Assembly: GCA_916610825.1 (NCBI GenBank)
Contig: OU744452.1
Coordinates: forward strand, 10,892,110 to 10,956,109
Origin: Haliclystus octoradiatus
Taxonomy: Eukaryota; Cnidaria; Staurozoa; Stauromedusae; Haliclystidae
Length of the DNA: 64,000 nucleotides
Direction of reading: 5' to 3'
Notes under the pieces: model-generated
Told to the model about the DNA's origin: nothing
Seen by the model: the letters and a program-made list of their open reading frames with translations, nothing else
Databases searched by the model: none
Made by a program: the position numbers and the translations under genes
Shown: one piece after another, positions 60,933 through 64,000 of the stretch
Layout of the letters: each line of letters starts with the position of its first letter
Numbering within the stretch: position 1 is the stretch's first letter

Positions 60933-62155
60933 GTGTCTTGTTATTATCGTTGATCAACATTTAATAAAGTTAATTTCAGGTATATCAAATTCAACAAAGT
61001 TAAATTGAATTGAGCGTATGATTTGTGATAAATAATAATAATTATAATATTTTCATTGTTCAAAATTTCGCTTTGAATTTAAAAGCACAAAATCATAATT
61101 CAAAAACATTTTTAAATAGTTAATACAGTTTGGATGAGATTAACAAACCTTGTGTTACAAAAATAGAAAGCGAAAAAGGTTGCATGAAATAATTGATCAT
61201 AGCAAACAATATCTATTAAATACAACTTACCATTTTCCAAATGAGATCCAAATAAAAACTATACGAGCGGCATAATCTCCGAACAACATTTAAATACATA
61301 ATAGCGGGTTCTCTAAGTTAATACACCAATCAATAAAAGTTAACAACCATATTTTATCGAATGAGAATGTACGACCGATAAGAATAAAATAAAGATTGTC
61401 TTTTATTCGAAATAATTCTGACAAAAATGATCATTTCATATCGTGATCAAATGCATGGTAAAGTAGATTCATTTTCTACATAGTAATTTATCCTTTTCGT
61501 CAGACATCATAACATCAGCATTTAAATACTACCATCGGTTGGGTTGTGGTATTTTATATCTTTGAAGCTGCACTAAACATTTCCACTCTATAAACCATCG
61601 CGTCCGTTTCAATAAATTCTGAATAAATATGCATATCACGAATCTGGCAAAATGAGTTGTTTTCGTTTTTCTATCAAAATAACTAATTCATTCATAATCG
61701 CCTTTTCTTTCATTCGACATCTGTAATGTATTATAAATATCGCGTAGAAATATTGACAACAAGATGTAACATAATATCAATATCGAATTAGTATAGCGAT
61801 TTATTATAGAATTTTATTTCCTTTTAAAAGAATGTTGATGCTATTATTCTGGAAAATTTGATAACAAGAAGCACTATCAGGTGAATTTTTCAGATCTTTT
61901 TTTTACTTATAAAATTTTATTTTCAACGATCTCTTAGTATTTTGATAGACTGCCATGAAAATCACAGGCCTACTTGCTGAGATTGCAAAGATCAAAAATA
62001 TATAGGCTCATATACTATCATATCATAATATTTTCAGATTATATATATATATAATTTGAAATTCAATACACGTGCTGTCGCCTTGTTCAATAATACGTTG
62101 TCGAAGTAGTAGGTTTGTTGATTAGTACAGTCAAAGCGCGTACAATGGTAAGTAA
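60933..62155. other. No gene seen between repeat copies
   Basis: AT-rich sequence. A short (AT)n tract lies at about 62040-62054. I see no coding region; if the two flanking copies were LTRs this would be internal sequence, but it has no retroelement ORF. Confidence 0.4.
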
Positions 62156-62225
62156 GGCGGTGGCTCATTGGTTAATGCTCTGATATCACAATATCAGGGT
62201 CGTCTGTTCAAATCCGCCGTTTGGC
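62156..62225 (+). other. tRNA-like Pol III sequence (tRNA pseudogene or SINE head)
   Basis: GGCGGTGGCTCATTGGTTAA resembles an A box and TGTTCAAATCC resembles a B box at the right spacing. GGCGG and CCGCC could pair and CTGAT/ATCAG gives an anticodon-like stem, but its loop is 8 nt, the D stem is poor and the T stem pairs badly. It is therefore unlikely to be a functional tRNA. Confidence 0.45.
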
Positions 62226-62946
62226 AAATTTTTATCAACGATTTTTCTTATTCTTTTTAATATGAATCAGTAAATCAATGTTAATTAACAAAGGATGTCT
62301 ATTGATCATGTTAATAACAGAAATCAGTGGACCATGTGTCTTGTCGAAGCTAAATCAATTTAATATTGAACATATTGCATGCAATGCCACGAGTTTGACC
62401 GGCCACAATTTGACGGCGTTATTTTGTGAACACCACATTAGTGTTGTAAATATTGCAATAAAGATTTATGAATTCGAACCGAACGCGATCCGATCGTATC
62501 GGGTCAGATTCGGGTTAATATTTTAGGTCTTCGGATCGGATCGGATTTGAAGTGATTTTTTATGGATAGTTTCATATTTCGAAATTTGACTGAATATTTG
62601 TAATTTATAATAATTAATGTGTTCTGGTTTCCTTTCAGCACATAAAATAAAGTTTTTTCTATGTAGATATAGCTACGTTAAATTATACATTTCAATCGAC
62701 TCAATTGATGTGAAATAAATTAAATTTTTATTAAAGGAATGATTAAGATGTATTGATTAATGCTACACCGTTTCAATGCGTATTGTGTCTCATGTTCTCC
62801 TCCAGAGTTCATACTCCGTATTATACAGCGATAGTCAGCTTAGTTAATTGTTTAATTATAAGTGATCTGAAAGTTTTATCATAGAAGGTCCATTATGGAC
62901 CACACTCATTGCTAGTATTTCTATATATATCACTTATCACTTATAT
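62226..62946. other. No gene seen
   Basis: AT-rich sequence with a small GATCGGATCGGAT run near 62535; the one ORF (62278-62526) has no recognisable domain and I do not support it. Confidence 0.4.
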
Positions 62947-64000
62947 ACATAATACTGTCTGTTTATATATCACAATATTTCTATATTTCTATATTTCGAT
63001 ATTTCTGTGTCTGTCCGCGACTTATGTACGTCTTACTGGCGAAATAATACGGATAATCCGTTGTCGGGAAATTATGCAAACATTTGTGTTGAGATAACCG
63101 TGTACAGTAACAAATTTGTTGTATGAAAAGTATGGGTCTATGACGTTGTTTTAAAATAATATACTTCATCTGATATTTTATTTGATATCATTGTATTAAA
63201 AAATTCAGAGATTTTGAAAAATTTCATAGGTCGATAATCTAGCGGGCAGCCAAATCGAATTCAAATTGAAATCCCCAGAAAAAAATATTTTGCTTTGCAT
63301 TTAAAAGCTGCGTGTAAATTGTTTGAGCAAGTGAAACTTGAAACTCAATCAGTTTTATGATAATTAAAACAATACGAAATACTGAATTACATTGAATTAC
63401 CAGTTTAACTAGGCCAGACGAAATATGTTTTGAACTCAAAGAAACGTAGACCTATTTCATGTATAGTGTTGATATCAGCAATACATACAGCGCAGCACAA
63501 ACGCTATGAAAATTAAGGAGAATTCAGTTCTTCAAATTTATTAATGAAACGAAATGCCGTTCATTACTTTTCAAAACATTTCACTTTTAAAAAGGCTGTT
63601 TTGATATATAATTTGTGAGAACACTGAGCAAACAATCTGTTTTGAAATGAACAATCTATCGCGGGGCATAAAAACAAATTAACTTGCAAGAATTTTCAAA
63701 ATGACGTTGGCGTTCGACTAATTCGAAAAATATTCAAAGTTCGAAGAGATTATCTGACTACAGTCTAAAATTACAGAGTTTAGAATCAATCAAGGCATTG
63801 CACAAAAGTATTTCTATAATTTATTATTTAATATAAAAACATCATTTGGTTTTGAGCAGGCAGGCTTTTATTTTCAGATTTTGCTTCCATAATTAACGAA
63901 GGAATTATAGTCATCGATTAAAATTAAAATTTCATTTTGTCGACTTGCTATACGAATAAGACACAGTATGTTACTACAGTTTCGAGAATAAAAATAGCGA
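62947..64000. repeat. Direct repeat, copy 2, reaching the window end
   Basis: This is the second copy of 59863-60932, offset by about 3.07-3.08 kb. Its left edge again starts at the AATACTGTCTGTTTATATAT word but is preceded by different sequence, with no PAN coding exon next to it. The right edge is not reached inside the window except for a mismatch at the last base. Confidence 0.9.

Noticed and set aside
62156-62225. Functional tRNA gene
   Set aside because: A and B boxes are tRNA-like, but the D and T stems pair poorly and the anticodon loop has the wrong size.
62278-62526. 82-codon ORF after the tRNA-like sequence
   Set aside because: No domain, no splice context and no repeat support.
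59863-64000. Complete LTR retrotransposon bounded by the 1.07-kb direct repeats
   Set aside because: No primer-binding site, polypurine tract or retroelement ORF was seen between the copies, and copy 1 includes the promoter of the PAN gene.

Overview
The window is AT-rich (roughly two thirds A+T by eye) metazoan nuclear DNA. It has intron-containing genes with GT-AG junctions, a CPEB2/3/4-type gene, an opsin-like receptor and a secreted PAN-domain gene, embedded in dense and deeply nested mobile DNA. An invertebrate, perhaps a tunicate or another invertebrate deuterostome, seems likely, but the sequence does not settle the taxon.

Layout. (1) 1-9.2 kb: a ten-exon CPEB2/3/4 (orb2-like) gene that reads in frame from 1801 to 9212 (673 codons), followed by AT-rich flank. 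(2) 11-19.6 kb: a TA-flanked MITE, a hAT-type MITE with a perfect 8-bp target duplication, a decayed minus-strand LINE, a foldback repeat and a decayed Ty3/gypsy element. (3) 23.3-25.0 kb: a nearly perfect palindrome (arms about 820 bp, 8-nt loop) of a 5'-truncated Penelope-like element. Each arm carries a GIY-YIG endonuclease end and a hammerhead-ribozyme-like fold. (4) 25.2-26.1 kb: an intronless opsin-like GPCR with the retinal lysine but an altered DRY motif. (5) 27.5-36.3 kb: retroelement scraps, a pure (ATTC)n array of about 404 bp, a second gypsy element interrupted by a Harbinger transposon and by a second copy of the TA-MITE, and a degenerate repeat of about 185 bp. (6) 36.9-39.4 kb: a foldback element and a BEL/Pao RT remnant. 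(7) 39,915-47,549: a MULE with terminal inverted repeats and a 9-bp target duplication. It carries a broken MULE/SWIM transposase on + and an intron-containing HMG-box plus C2H2 zinc-finger gene on -. (8) 48.3-50.6 kb: an internally deleted LTR element and a hairpin MITE. (9) 50.8-59.8 kb: a minus-strand secreted PAN-domain gene whose first intron holds a complete-looking 5.9-kb ISL2EU-like element. (10) 59.8-64 kb: a 1.07-kb direct duplication that begins at the PAN gene promoter, and a tRNA-like Pol III sequence.

The ISL2EU-like element is the most striking feature. Between TIRs of 85 and 97 bp it carries a THAP + DDE transposase on + and, converging on it, a minus-strand reading path SWIM -> YqaJ nuclease -> two PHD fingers -> Ulp1/SENP-type (C48) protease. 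The four parts of this path are separated by single-base frameshifts. One-base shifts recur in almost every mobile ORF in the window but not in CPEB or the opsin, so decay is likelier than uniformly poor sequence, although several lie in homopolymers and should be checked against reads.
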